Source: Burkholderiales bacterium
GTDB lineage: Bacteria; Pseudomonadota; Gammaproteobacteria; Burkholderiales; Burkholderiaceae_C
NCBI GenBank assembly: GCA_003963005.1
Contig: RXJW01000153.1
Coordinates: 1 to 32,033, forward strand
Reading direction: 5' to 3'
DNA length: 32,033 nt
Part shown: piece after piece, positions 15,381-22,541 of the stretch
How the letters are laid out: each line of letters opens with the position of its first letter
Position numbering within the stretch: position 1 is the stretch's first letter
Notes under the pieces: model-generated
What the model saw: only the letters and a program-made list of their open reading frames with translations
Database searches by the model: none
Told to the model about the DNA's origin: nothing
Program-made: the position numbers and the translations under genes

Positions 15381-16694
15381 TTGATCGCCTCTGAACCCCG
15401 TCGACATGCCCTCGTGGCCCTCAGCCTGTGCAGCAGCGCGCTGGTCGCCCAGGCGCAGGAGCAGGAGGACTGGAACGCGCATGCCCAGCTGACCTACGTC
15501 GGCCAGCGCAAGCCTGCGCTCGGTTCACCGTATGCCGGCCCGAACAGCCTCAGGCGCGAGGCCGAGTCGAGCTATTCGCTGACCGCCACCGCAGCGCTTG
15601 GCCTGCGCCTGGGCGGGTCGACCGAGTTCTACCTGAACCCGGAGGTCGCGCAGGGCAAGCCCATCTCGGGGCTGCTGGGCCTGGCGGGTTTCAGCAATGG
15701 CGAGCTGGCCAAGACCTCGGGCAGCAACCCGAAGCTCTACCGGGCCCGGCTGTTTCTGCGCCACACCGTCGACCTCGGGGGTGAGTCCGTCAACCTCGAG
15801 TCGACTGCCAACCAGCTTGCCGGGCACACCACCAGCCATCGGCTCGTGCTGACGGCCGGTGCGGTGTCGGTGCTGGATATCTTCGACACCAACAACCTCG
15901 CCCACGACCCGCGCATGCAATTCATGAACTGGTCGTTCATGACGCACGCCGCCTACGACTATCCCGCCGATTCGCGCGGCTACACCTATGGCGTGGCGGC
16001 CGAGTACATCGCTGACGGCTGGGCCTTGCGGGCCGGCCGCTTCAGCGTGCCGCTGCAGCCGAATCAGCTGCAGCTGGACAGCCAGCTGCTGCGTCGCTAC
16101 GGCGACCAGGTCGAGCTCAGCCGCGACTACCGCGTGGCCGACCAGACCGGCACCGTGCGCCTGCTGGTCTATCGCATGAAGGCCGCGATGGCCGACTATG
16201 CAGACACCCTGGCCGCTGCGACGGGTGCCCCCTCGCTGGACACCCCGGCGCGGCAAACGCGCACCAAGAGCGGCGCGGGGGTCAACATCGAGCACCACGT
16301 GTCGGCACAGGTGGCCCTGTTCTTGCGCGCCTTCCAGGCCGATGGCAAGACGGAAACCTACGCGTTCACCGAAGCGGACCGCTCGTTCTCGACCGGTGCC
16401 CAGTGGGACGGTCTGGCCTGGGGACGGCCCAATGACACGATGGGGCTGGGTCTGGCCGTCAGTGGCTTGTCGACGACGCACCGGGAGTTTCTGCGGCGCG
16501 GCGGTGCGACGTTCTTCCTGGGAGACGGCACGCTGCGCTACCGCGGCGAGCAGGACCTGGAGTGGTACTACCGCAGCGAGCTGTCCAAAGGCCTGTTCCT
16601 GACCGGCGACGTGCAGCGGGTGCGCAACCCGGGCTACAACGCCGACCGCGGCCCAGCCCTCTTCTATGCCCTGCGTCTGCACTGGGAGCAGTGA
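15381..16694 (+). CDS. OprB-like carbohydrate-selective porin family protein
   Basis: This is a 437-residue predicted outer-membrane beta-barrel. A signal peptide ending VAQAQ is followed by DWNAHAQLTYVGQRKPALGS and SPYAGPNSL, a pattern typical of OprB-type porins in Proteobacteria. Many alternating amphipathic strands follow, and the last strand (LFYALRLHWEQ) ends near a C-terminal aromatic, as outer-membrane barrels do. The only plausible start is TTG 15381, because an in-frame stop lies at 15363. It is 43 bases after the lipoprotein gene and is probably the last gene of the efflux operon. A porin with a metal efflux pump is unusual; it may aid release or exclusion of substrate, or it may be co-regulated for another reason. 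Confidence 0.82.
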   Translation: MIASEPRRHALVALSLCSSALVAQAQEQEDWNAHAQLTYVGQRKPALGSPYAGPNSLRREAESSYSLTATAALGLRLGGSTEFYLNPEVAQGKPISGLLGLAGFSNGELAKTSGSNPKLYRARLFLRHTVDLGGESVNLESTANQLAGHTTSHRLVLTAGAVSVLDIFDTNNLAHDPRMQFMNWSFMTHAAYDYPADSRGYTYGVAAEYIADGWALRAGRFSVPLQPNQLQLDSQLLRRYGDQVELSRDYRVADQTGTVRLLVYRMKAAMADYADTLAAATGAPSLDTPARQTRTKSGAGVNIEHHVSAQVALFLRAFQADGKTETYAFTEADRSFSTGAQWDGLAWGRPNDTMGLGLAVSGLSTTHREFLRRGGATFFLGDGTLRYRGEQDLEWYYRSELSKGLFLTGDVQRVRNPGYNADRGPALFYALRLHWEQ

Positions 16695-16819
16695 TGGGTG
16701 CGCTCGGCGACGGCCACAAGCTTCTTTACGCAACGCGTGTCGACGCGCGGCAGCCCCAGGCGTTGTGGATTCAGAGCCGACGCTCTTCCCTCCTCACCTC
16801 ACAGCACAAGGACAAGACC

Positions 16820-17272
16820 ATGCGCAAGATTGCATTCGCGGCCACCCTCCTGACCTTCATCGGCACAGCGGCCTGGGCACAGGCGCCCGTCCCGCCTGCA
16901 TCGCCGGCATCGCAGGTGGCAGCCGACAACGCCCGCATCCGCCAGGACAACCGAAAGCTGCACGCCGACCGGACCGATCTGTCCGCTGACCGGCAAGACC
17001 TGACGCGGGACAAGACCGACCTGGCCAACGACCGCGCCCGCCGCGACCGCCTGCAGCGCGCCGAGGACCGGGCCGTGGCGCAGGGCGATGCAGCCTCCGC
17101 CGCGCGCCTGGAGAAGCGCCGCGAAGCCGAGCAGCGCGACATCGGCCATGACAAGCGCGACATCGCCCATGACCGCAAGGACGTCGGTCATGACGAGGCC
17201 AAGCTCGCGCACGACCAGGCCAAGAAGAGCCACGACGTTCACAAGCGCAACAAGGACGCCTCCAAGCTCTGA
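16820..17272 (+). CDS. Secreted heptad-repeat protein with Asp and His-Asp ladders
   Basis: This is a 150-residue exported protein of no family I can name. The signal peptide is residues 1-22 (ends WAQA). The mature part is highly charged and strictly periodic. Asp recurs at residues 36, 43, 50, 57, 64 and 71, exactly every seventh position, with Ile or Leu at 40, 47, 54, 61 and 68. A second block has His-Asp at 110/111, 117/118, 124/125, 131/132 and 138/139, again every seventh. This predicts a long amphipathic helix or coiled coil in the periplasm with stacked acidic and His-Asp faces. The ATG has AAGGA seven bases upstream. It lies 125 bases after the porin gene. Metal binding is an inference from residue spacing and neighbourhood. 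Confidence 0.8.
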   Translation: MRKIAFAATLLTFIGTAAWAQAPVPPASPASQVAADNARIRQDNRKLHADRTDLSADRQDLTRDKTDLANDRARRDRLQRAEDRAVAQGDAASAARLEKRREAEQRDIGHDKRDIAHDRKDVGHDEAKLAHDQAKKSHDVHKRNKDASKL

Positions 17273-17294
17273 CCCGGCCCCGGGCGCAGCAGCC

Positions 17295-18530
17295 TCAGCG
17301 CACCGCTGTCTCGAGCGCGGCCAGCAGGCGGTCGATCTCTTCAGCGGTGTTGTAGTGCGCGATCGACACGCGCACGACGCCACCGTGATCCTGCAGGCCA
17401 AGCGCGTCGATGAGGCGCCGGGCGTAGAAGTCGCCGAAGCGGATGCCGATGCGGTGCGCGTCGACCTGACGGACGATGTCCTCCGACCTCTGGCCGTCCA
17501 CGACGAAGCTCACGGTCGGTACCCGCTCGCCTGCGGTGACCGAGGGCAGGCCGATGATGCGCACGCCGCGACGCTCGCGCAGCCAGCCCAGCAGGCGTTC
17601 GGCCAGCGCATCTTCATGGCGCGCGAAGGCATCGAAGGCGGTCTGCATGCGTGAGCGTTCGTCGCCGCCGTCGCCCAGCCAGCGCCCGACGTCCTGCAGG
17701 TAGTCGGCGATGCCCGCGCAACCCCAGGACAGCTCGTAGTTCACATTGCCCAGCTGCAGCTTGTAGGGAATGACTTCCTTGCCGATGAAGTGATGGTTCA
17801 GGCTGGGCAGGGACAGCAGCAGCTCCCGCCGCACCCAGAGGACCGCATAGTGCGGCCCGAACACCTTGTAGAAACTGAACACGACCGCATCGGCACCGCT
17901 GGCCTGGACGTCGACGAGCCGGTGCGGCGCGTAGGCCACCGCGTCCACGCACAGGCGTGCGCCGACCGCGTGAACGCGCCGGGCGACCTCCGCCACCGGG
18001 TTGACCGTGCCGAGGATGTTGGAGGCCTGCGTCATCGCGACCCACTTCGTGCGCGGCCCGATCAGGGGCTCCAGGTCCTGCAGACGCAGACCCAGGCTAT
18101 CGACATCGACCGGCCACACCCGCACGACCACGCCCAGGTCGACCAGCCGTGCCCAGGCGCCGATGTTGGCCTCGTGATCGGACTCGGTCACGACGACCTC
18201 ATCGCCCGGCCGCAGTCCGGGTCGCAGGGCATGGACGAGGGTGCCGATCAACGCGGTCGTGGACGGGCCCATCACGATCTCATCGTCATGGGCTGCATGC
18301 ACGAGTCCGGCGACGGCGCGGCGTGCAGCCCCAACCCGCTCTCCCGCATGCTGGGATGCGGCATAGCTCGCACCGAGCTGCACGTTGTCCAGCAGCAGGT
18401 AGTCGCGGATCCGGTTGGCGACTCGGGCGAGCACCTGTGAGCCGCCGGCGTTGTCGAGGAAGACGGTGTCGGCGGCGAGGGCCGGGAACTCGGCCCGGAC
18501 GCGTGCGAGGTCAAGCGCTGCAGATGGCAA
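17295..18530 (-). CDS. Class V aminotransferase / cysteine desulfurase-like PLP enzyme
   Basis: This 411-residue protein is a pyridoxal-phosphate enzyme of the class V (NifS/CsdA/SufS-like) fold. Seen in the sequence are VFLDNAGGSQV near the N-terminus, the ESDHEANIGAW segment, the D-A-V-A-Y region that binds PLP, and the Schiff-base lysine K222 in FSFYKVFGPHYAVLW. It resembles the cysteine desulfurase-like subgroup with LDNAGG, whose members lack a proven desulfurase role. The start chosen is TTG 18530, because AAGGAG lies exactly six bases upstream and the fold begins soon after; no ATG fits, and the open frame to 18770 would overlap the divergent DUF1428 gene. No iron-sulfur assembly genes are nearby. 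Confidence 0.88.
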   Translation of the reverse strand: MPSAALDLARVRAEFPALAADTVFLDNAGGSQVLARVANRIRDYLLLDNVQLGASYAASQHAGERVGAARRAVAGLVHAAHDDEIVMGPSTTALIGTLVHALRPGLRPGDEVVVTESDHEANIGAWARLVDLGVVVRVWPVDVDSLGLRLQDLEPLIGPRTKWVAMTQASNILGTVNPVAEVARRVHAVGARLCVDAVAYAPHRLVDVQASGADAVVFSFYKVFGPHYAVLWVRRELLLSLPSLNHHFIGKEVIPYKLQLGNVNYELSWGCAGIADYLQDVGRWLGDGGDERSRMQTAFDAFARHEDALAERLLGWLRERRGVRIIGLPSVTAGERVPTVSFVVDGQRSEDIVRQVDAHRIGIRFGDFYARRLIDALGLQDHGGVVRVSIAHYNTAEEIDRLLAALETAVR

Positions 18531-18615
18531 TGGAGGCTCCTTGGGTTGCGCGAATTGTGGCTGTACGGCGACGATGGCGGTGCTCGTGGCTTGCGCATCC
18601 CGCCGTGTCGATGGG

Positions 18616-18648
18616 GCCTCACTTCGCTCGTCGACCCCGGGGTGAGGC
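18616..18648. promoter_or_regulatory. Inverted repeat in the divergent gap
   Basis: GCCTCAC (18616-18622) and GTGAGGC (18642-18648) form perfect 7-bp arms around a 19-base spacer, in the 165-base gap between the divergent class V aminotransferase and DUF1428 genes. The position suits an operator or an RNA hairpin in the DUF1428 leader. No regulator gene is adjacent. Confidence 0.25.
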
Positions 18649-18695
18649 GCAGCCGCCCGGGCGCGCCCACGGACCCACGCCACAGGAGTGCAGCC

Positions 18696-19064
18696 ATGCC
18701 TTACATCGACGGCTTCGTCATCGCGGTGCCCACCGCCCGCAAGCAGGCGTTCATCGACCACGCCCGACATTTCGACACCTTGTTCCTCGAACTCGGGGCC
18801 ACCCGGGTCGTGGAAGCCTGGGGCGACGACGTGCCCGACGGCAAGCTCACCGATTTCCGCCGCGCCGTGCAGGCCACGGCCGAGGAGACGGTCGCCTTCG
18901 CCTGGGTGGAGTGGCCCGACAAGGCCACGCGCGAGGCCGGCATGCAGAAGATGCGCGAGGACCCGCGCATGGACCCGGCCACGCCGGGCAATCCGCCGAT
19001 TCCCTTCGACGGCAAGCGGATGATCTTTGGCGGCTTCGAGCAGGTGCTGGAAGTGAAGCCCTGA
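18696..19064 (+). CDS. DUF1428 (YbaA-like) family protein
   Basis: This is a 122-residue cytoplasmic protein of the DUF1428/YbaA family, which has a dimeric alpha-beta barrel (ferredoxin-like) fold. Matches are the opening MPYIDGFVIAVP, the central EAWGDDVPDGKLTDF, WVEWPDKATREAG and the closing FDGKRMIFGGFE. The length is typical. The biochemical role of the family is not established. The ATG has AGGAG seven bases upstream. It stands alone: divergent from the aminotransferase and convergent, ten bases away, with the serine hydrolase. Confidence 0.92.
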   Translation: MPYIDGFVIAVPTARKQAFIDHARHFDTLFLELGATRVVEAWGDDVPDGKLTDFRRAVQATAEETVAFAWVEWPDKATREAGMQKMREDPRMDPATPGNPPIPFDGKRMIFGGFEQVLEVKP

Positions 19065-19074
19065 GCGGCCGAAG

Positions 19075-20265
19075 CTACCGCTTCACGGCCGCGATGACCT
19101 TGCCGATGAACTCGTCCAGCGCCGGCCCGTTGTCGATCCAGCGCACCACCACCAGCAGGTCGTTGTCCGCGTCGATGTAGATGATGTTCTGCCCGTTGCC
19201 GCGGAAGGTGACGCTGCTCTCGGGCGCGGAGGGCAGCGACTTGCGGCCGGTGTTCAGGAACCAGTTGCAGTAGCCGTACTCCGCATTCGCCGGCCCCGGG
19301 GTGCGGGCCTTGGCGATCCAGTCACGCGAGATGATCTGCCGGCCGGCCCACTGGCCGTCGCGCAGGAACAGGTAGCCGAAGCGGGCCAGGTCCCAGGCGT
19401 CGATGAACATACCGCCGCCCCAGTGGCCGCCGCCGCTGACGCTCTGCATGCGCTGACCGTCGAGCTCGACCCAGCTGTTGTCGTAGCCGTGCCAGCGCCA
19501 GCGGCTGGAGGCGCCGATCGGGTCCATCACCCGCTCGCGCAGCACCTCGGGCAGCGGCCGGCGCCAGACCTGCAGCGCGGCCAGCGCCAGCACGTTCACG
19601 CGCACGTCGTTGTACTTGTAGTGGCTGCCGGGCTCGTAGACCGGGCGGTGCGGCCAGTCCTCGGGTGTCTTGCCGACGGGGCGGTCGGCCCAGTCGGGCT
19701 TGCCCCAGAGCGTGCCCTGCCAGTCGCTCGTCTGGCGCAGCAGGTGCTCCCAGGTGATGGGCGCGTTTTTGGGCGACGTGAACAGGTCAACGCCTGGCGG
19801 CATCGCGTCGGCCACGCGGTCGTCGGTGCTGCGGATGAGCCCGTCCTGCCAGGCCAGGCCCACGACGGTGGACAGGAAGGTCTTGGTGATGCTGTGGCTC
19901 ATGTCCACGCGCCGCGTGTCGCCCCATTCGGCGACCACCTTGCCGCGACGGATGACGAGGCCGTTGATGGCGGCGCGCTCACGCGTCGGGCCGATCTGGC
20001 CGCCGAAGTAGGGTTCGCTCTTGCCGAAGGTCTGCGCGAGGGCCAGGGCCTGGTCGCGGGGGGCGGGGTTGTCGTGGGCCTGGGCGTAGGCGACGGCGTC
20101 GGCGAGGCGGGTGGGGTCCAGGCCCACAGACGCCGGCGTGGCGCGGGGCCAGTCGCCGCGCGGGGGGAAATCGCCTGGGGCTGGGGCGGCCCGGGTGGGG
20201 GCGACGGCGCTGAGGGCGAGGGCGGTCAGGGTGGCGAGGAGGAGGGGGCGGCGGCGTGGGTGCAT
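19075..20265 (-). CDS. Exported serine hydrolase (beta-lactamase class C/esterase fold)
   Basis: This is a 396-residue predicted periplasmic or secreted protein of the serine beta-lactamase-like superfamily. It has a signal peptide (MHPRRRPLLLATLTALALSA, cleaved after TRAA). The catalytic S125-x-x-K128 is present in SHSITKTF, and the second-motif tyrosine aligns with Y218 in HYKYND, where Asn-Asp replaces the usual Ser-Asn. The third (K/H)TG motif is not obvious; FRGNGQNI takes its place. Such proteins are usually esterases, DD-peptidases or amidases and not true beta-lactamases. The start at 20265 was chosen for the signal peptide. It converges with the DUF1428 gene, leaving no room for a separate terminator. 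Confidence 0.9.
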   Translation of the reverse strand: MHPRRRPLLLATLTALALSAVAPTRAAPAPGDFPPRGDWPRATPASVGLDPTRLADAVAYAQAHDNPAPRDQALALAQTFGKSEPYFGGQIGPTRERAAINGLVIRRGKVVAEWGDTRRVDMSHSITKTFLSTVVGLAWQDGLIRSTDDRVADAMPPGVDLFTSPKNAPITWEHLLRQTSDWQGTLWGKPDWADRPVGKTPEDWPHRPVYEPGSHYKYNDVRVNVLALAALQVWRRPLPEVLRERVMDPIGASSRWRWHGYDNSWVELDGQRMQSVSGGGHWGGGMFIDAWDLARFGYLFLRDGQWAGRQIISRDWIAKARTPGPANAEYGYCNWFLNTGRKSLPSAPESSVTFRGNGQNIIYIDADNDLLVVVRWIDNGPALDEFIGKVIAAVKR

Positions 20266-20374
20266 GGGGCGATTGTGGCGAGGTGGTGGATTGCTGCGCG
20301 AAGGGGTGTTTTCGGGTGGTTGGGAGCTCCTGCGGGGCGGACTCCCGGCACGGTGCGCTGAGCTGCAAAGGCTC

Positions 20375-21043
20375 TCAGCCAAAGCCCCCGCTCCCCAACC
20401 GCGCCCCCAACGCCGACTTCCGCCCCACCAGAAACACCCGCAACCGCTCCGAATAATCCGCCGACACCGCCCCCTTCACCGACGCCCGCCCCGCCAACGC
20501 CCGCGCCCACGCCCGCACCCTCGGCAGCTCGTCGAACATCCCCTCCTCAGGAATCACCTCGAAGTACCGGAACACCGGCCCGAACGCCGCATCCACGAGC
20601 CCGAACCGCACCCCGGCAAACCACGGCCCGGCGTCGGCAAGCACCGCCTCCAGCTGCTCGAACCGCGCCCGCAGCGCCGACCTCGCTGCCGCCAAGGCCA
20701 CGTCGTCCCCCGCGTTGTAAAGCGCGGCGATGCCGTTCAGCACCGCGGACCCGAACTCCACCCACGCGCGCTCCCGCGCCCGGGCCAGCGCGTCCTCGGG
20801 GTGCAGGCGCGGCGGCAGGGTCTCGTCCAGGTAGTCGCAGATGACGGCCGACTCGAACAGCGCCTCGCCGTCGACGCTCAGCACCGGCGTCTTGCCCAGC
20901 GGCGACAGCGCCAGGAACCAGGCCGGCTTGGCCGACAGGTCCACGTCCAGGCGCTCGAAGGGCACGCCCTTTTCGGCCAGCACGATGGCCGCGCGCTGCA
21001 CGTAGGGGCACAGCGCATGGCTGACGAGTTGCAGGCGCTTCAT
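20375..21043 (-). CDS. Glutathione S-transferase family protein with CPYV motif
   Basis: This is a 222-residue cytosolic GST-fold protein. The N-terminal thioredoxin-like domain (about 1-80) carries C12-P-Y-V in HALCPYVQRA, the catalytic-cysteine type seen in Omega-like and glutaredoxin-like GSTs, and the glutathione-binding E-S pair in ALFESAVICDYL. The C-terminal all-helical domain is full length. It probably reduces glutathione mixed disulfides or dehydroascorbate-like substrates instead of conjugating. Its start overlaps the DoxX stop by four bases (ATGA), so the two are coupled and divergent from the LysR regulator. Confidence 0.93.
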   Translation of the reverse strand: MKRLQLVSHALCPYVQRAAIVLAEKGVPFERLDVDLSAKPAWFLALSPLGKTPVLSVDGEALFESAVICDYLDETLPPRLHPEDALARARERAWVEFGSAVLNGIAALYNAGDDVALAAARSALRARFEQLEAVLADAGPWFAGVRFGLVDAAFGPVFRYFEVIPEEGMFDELPRVRAWARALAGRASVKGAVSADYSERLRVFLVGRKSALGARLGSGGFG

Positions 21044-21453
21044 GCCGCACCGCCGGGCACGAAACGCTCGCTGCGGTGCAACGCCGCCGCGCCATCGCCC
21101 GCCAGCCAGAGCACGAGCGACACGACCGCCAGGAACACCGGGTACTCCCAGCCACCGCCCGGCGCGGTGAACACCCAGCCGTTGGGCGCATGCACCCACG
21201 CGGCACCGAGCAGGACCGGCGTGAGCGCCAAGGCGACCTGGCGGGGGTAGGCGCCCAGCACCAGCATCACGCCGCCAACGGCCTCGGCCGCAAACACGGC
21301 ATACGCCAGCACGGCGGGCAGTCCCTGGCCGACGAAGAACTGCGCCGTGCCGGGCAGCGTGAAGACGAACAGCTTGAGCCCCGCGTGGGCGAGGTACATG
21401 AGGCCGAGCGCGGCGCGCAGCAGCAGCAGGGCGAACGGGAGCGAAGCAGGCAT
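21040..21453 (-). CDS. DoxX-family membrane protein
   Basis: This 137-residue protein has four predicted membrane helices and the DoxX pattern LLLRAALGLMYLAHAGLK with a following GLP and EAVGGVMLVLGAY. DoxX proteins sit in the inner membrane and are linked to redox and thiol homeostasis, often next to oxidoreductases. Here the overlap with a Cys-type GST fits that theme. ATG 21453 was chosen; an in-frame TTG at 21462 would add three residues. Inverted repeats in the 89-base gap to the divergent LysR gene suggest LysR control. Confidence 0.9.
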   Translation of the reverse strand: MPASLPFALLLLRAALGLMYLAHAGLKLFVFTLPGTAQFFVGQGLPAVLAYAVFAAEAVGGVMLVLGAYPRQVALALTPVLLGAAWVHAPNGWVFTAPGGGWEYPVFLAVVSLVLWLAGDGAAALHRSERFVPGGAA

Positions 21454-21465
21454 GGCAGGCAATCA

Positions 21466-21518
21466 GGCGTGATGGATGACGCCAATGTAGGTAGGCATCC
21501 TGCGCATGAAAATGCGCA
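21466..21518. promoter_or_regulatory. Inverted repeats between doxX-like and lysR-like genes
   Basis: The divergent gap holds two palindromes. TGCGCAT (21501-21507) and ATGCGCA (21512-21518) are perfect 7-bp arms around GAAA. GGCGT (21466-21470) and ACGCC (21479-21483) are 5-bp arms around eight bases, extendable with one mismatch. LysR-type regulators bind dyad sites in exactly this type of divergent region, so these are candidate activator and autorepression sites. The canonical T-N11-A pattern is not clean here. Confidence 0.42.
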
Positions 21519-21542
21519 TCACCGTCAACTTCGATTGCACCG

Positions 21543-22415
21543 ATGCAATACGACCTGAACCCCGCCGACCTCAGCCTTGTGCTCGCCCTGCACCGCGCCG
21601 GCACGCTGGCCGCGGCCGGCGAGCGGCTGGGCGTGAACGCCTCGACCGTGTTCCGCATGCTGCAGCGGCTCGAGCGCGGCCTGGGCCAGGCGCTGTTCGA
21701 GCGCAGCCGCCGCGGCTACCGTGCCGGCGAGCTGGCACGCACGCTCGCGGCCCAGGCCGAGCAGGTCGAGGCCGCGCTCGAAGCCGCCCGGGCCGCCGCG
21801 CAGGCCGAGCCCGGGCACGCCGAAGGCACCGTGCGCATCACCACCACCGACACCCTGCTGCACGGCCTGCTCGCACCGGCGCTGGCCGGCTTGCGCGCGG
21901 CCCAGCCGCGCCTGCAGTTCGAGCTGCACACCGGCAACGAGCTCGCGAGCCTCACCCGGCGCGACGCCGACATCGCGCTGCGCGCCACCGACCGGCCGCC
22001 CGGTCACCTCGTGGGCCGGCGGGTGGGGCCGATCCGCGTCGCGGTGTACGCCGCCCGCAGCGGCCCGCTCAAGGCCTGGGATGAAGCCGCCGCGTCCCGC
22101 GTGCCCTGGGTCGCCCCCGACGACGGCCTGCCCGAACACCCCTCCGTGCGCTGGCGACAGCGGCACTTCCCGACGCTGCAGCCAGCCTTTCGCACCGGCA
22201 GCGTGCAGAGCGTGGCGGAGCTGGTGGCGCAGGGGCTGGGCCTGGGCGTGCTGCCGATGTTCCTCGCCGAGCCCCGCCGCGAGCTGCGCCGGCTGACCGA
22301 GCCGCTGGACGAAGCCGAGACGGAGCTCTGGCTGCTGACCCATCCCGAGACCCGTCACCTGCGGCGCGTGCACGCGGTGTGGGCGCACCTGACCGGCGCA
22401 CTCAGTCTGGCATGA
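21543..22415 (+). CDS. LysR-family transcriptional regulator
   Basis: This is a 290-residue regulator. Residues about 5-65 form the winged HTH (LSLVLALHRAGTLAAAGERLGVNASTVFRMLQRLE), and about 88-285 the periplasmic-binding-like effector domain (GTVRITTTDTLLHGLLAP and the closing LWLLTHPETR). It is divergent from the DoxX-GST pair and is their likely regulator. The copA gene follows on the same strand, 126 bases from the LysR stop to the ATG at 22542, so read-through control is possible, although copper ATPases are normally under MerR-type (CueR) or CsoR control. Confidence 0.94.
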   Translation: MQYDLNPADLSLVLALHRAGTLAAAGERLGVNASTVFRMLQRLERGLGQALFERSRRGYRAGELARTLAAQAEQVEAALEAARAAAQAEPGHAEGTVRITTTDTLLHGLLAPALAGLRAAQPRLQFELHTGNELASLTRRDADIALRATDRPPGHLVGRRVGPIRVAVYAARSGPLKAWDEAAASRVPWVAPDDGLPEHPSVRWRQRHFPTLQPAFRTGSVQSVAELVAQGLGLGVLPMFLAEPRRELRRLTEPLDEAETELWLLTHPETRHLRRVHAVWAHLTGALSLA

Positions 22416-22482
22416 GGGCAGCTGCCGCATGGCGGGCCGCTGAATGCGGTGCCGGGCCGGCTCGCGGAGTTCGGCGCACACT

Positions 22483-22503
22483 CTGTCTTGTCCATGAAGA
22501 CAG
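22483..22503. promoter_or_regulatory. Perfect inverted repeat upstream of copA
   Basis: CTGTCTT (22483-22489), a seven-base spacer, then AAGACAG (22497-22503) is a perfect 21-bp dyad. It spans the ATG at 22494 that could be read as the copA start, which argues for the downstream start at 22542 and for this being an operator or promoter element. It does not match the CueR (ACCTTCC...GGAAGGT) or CopY (TACA..TGTA) operator patterns as I know them. Confidence 0.42.
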
Positions 22504-22541
22504 ATCCCACGCGGCGCCCATCGTCCCGACCGAGTTTCGCC

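Noticed and set aside
17273..17284. Palindrome CCCGG-cc-CCGGG in the 22-base convergent gap after the heptad-repeat gene
   Set aside because: The loop is only two bases with no T-run on either strand, so a terminator cannot be supported.
17295..18530. True cysteine desulfurase for iron-sulfur assembly
   Set aside because: No iscU/sufE or other assembly genes are adjacent and the LDNAGG subgroup is not shown to be desulfurases.
19075..20265. Antibiotic-resistance beta-lactamase
   Set aside because: Only the SxxK motif is clear; the Tyr motif is altered and the third motif is missing, so a general serine hydrolase is the safer call.
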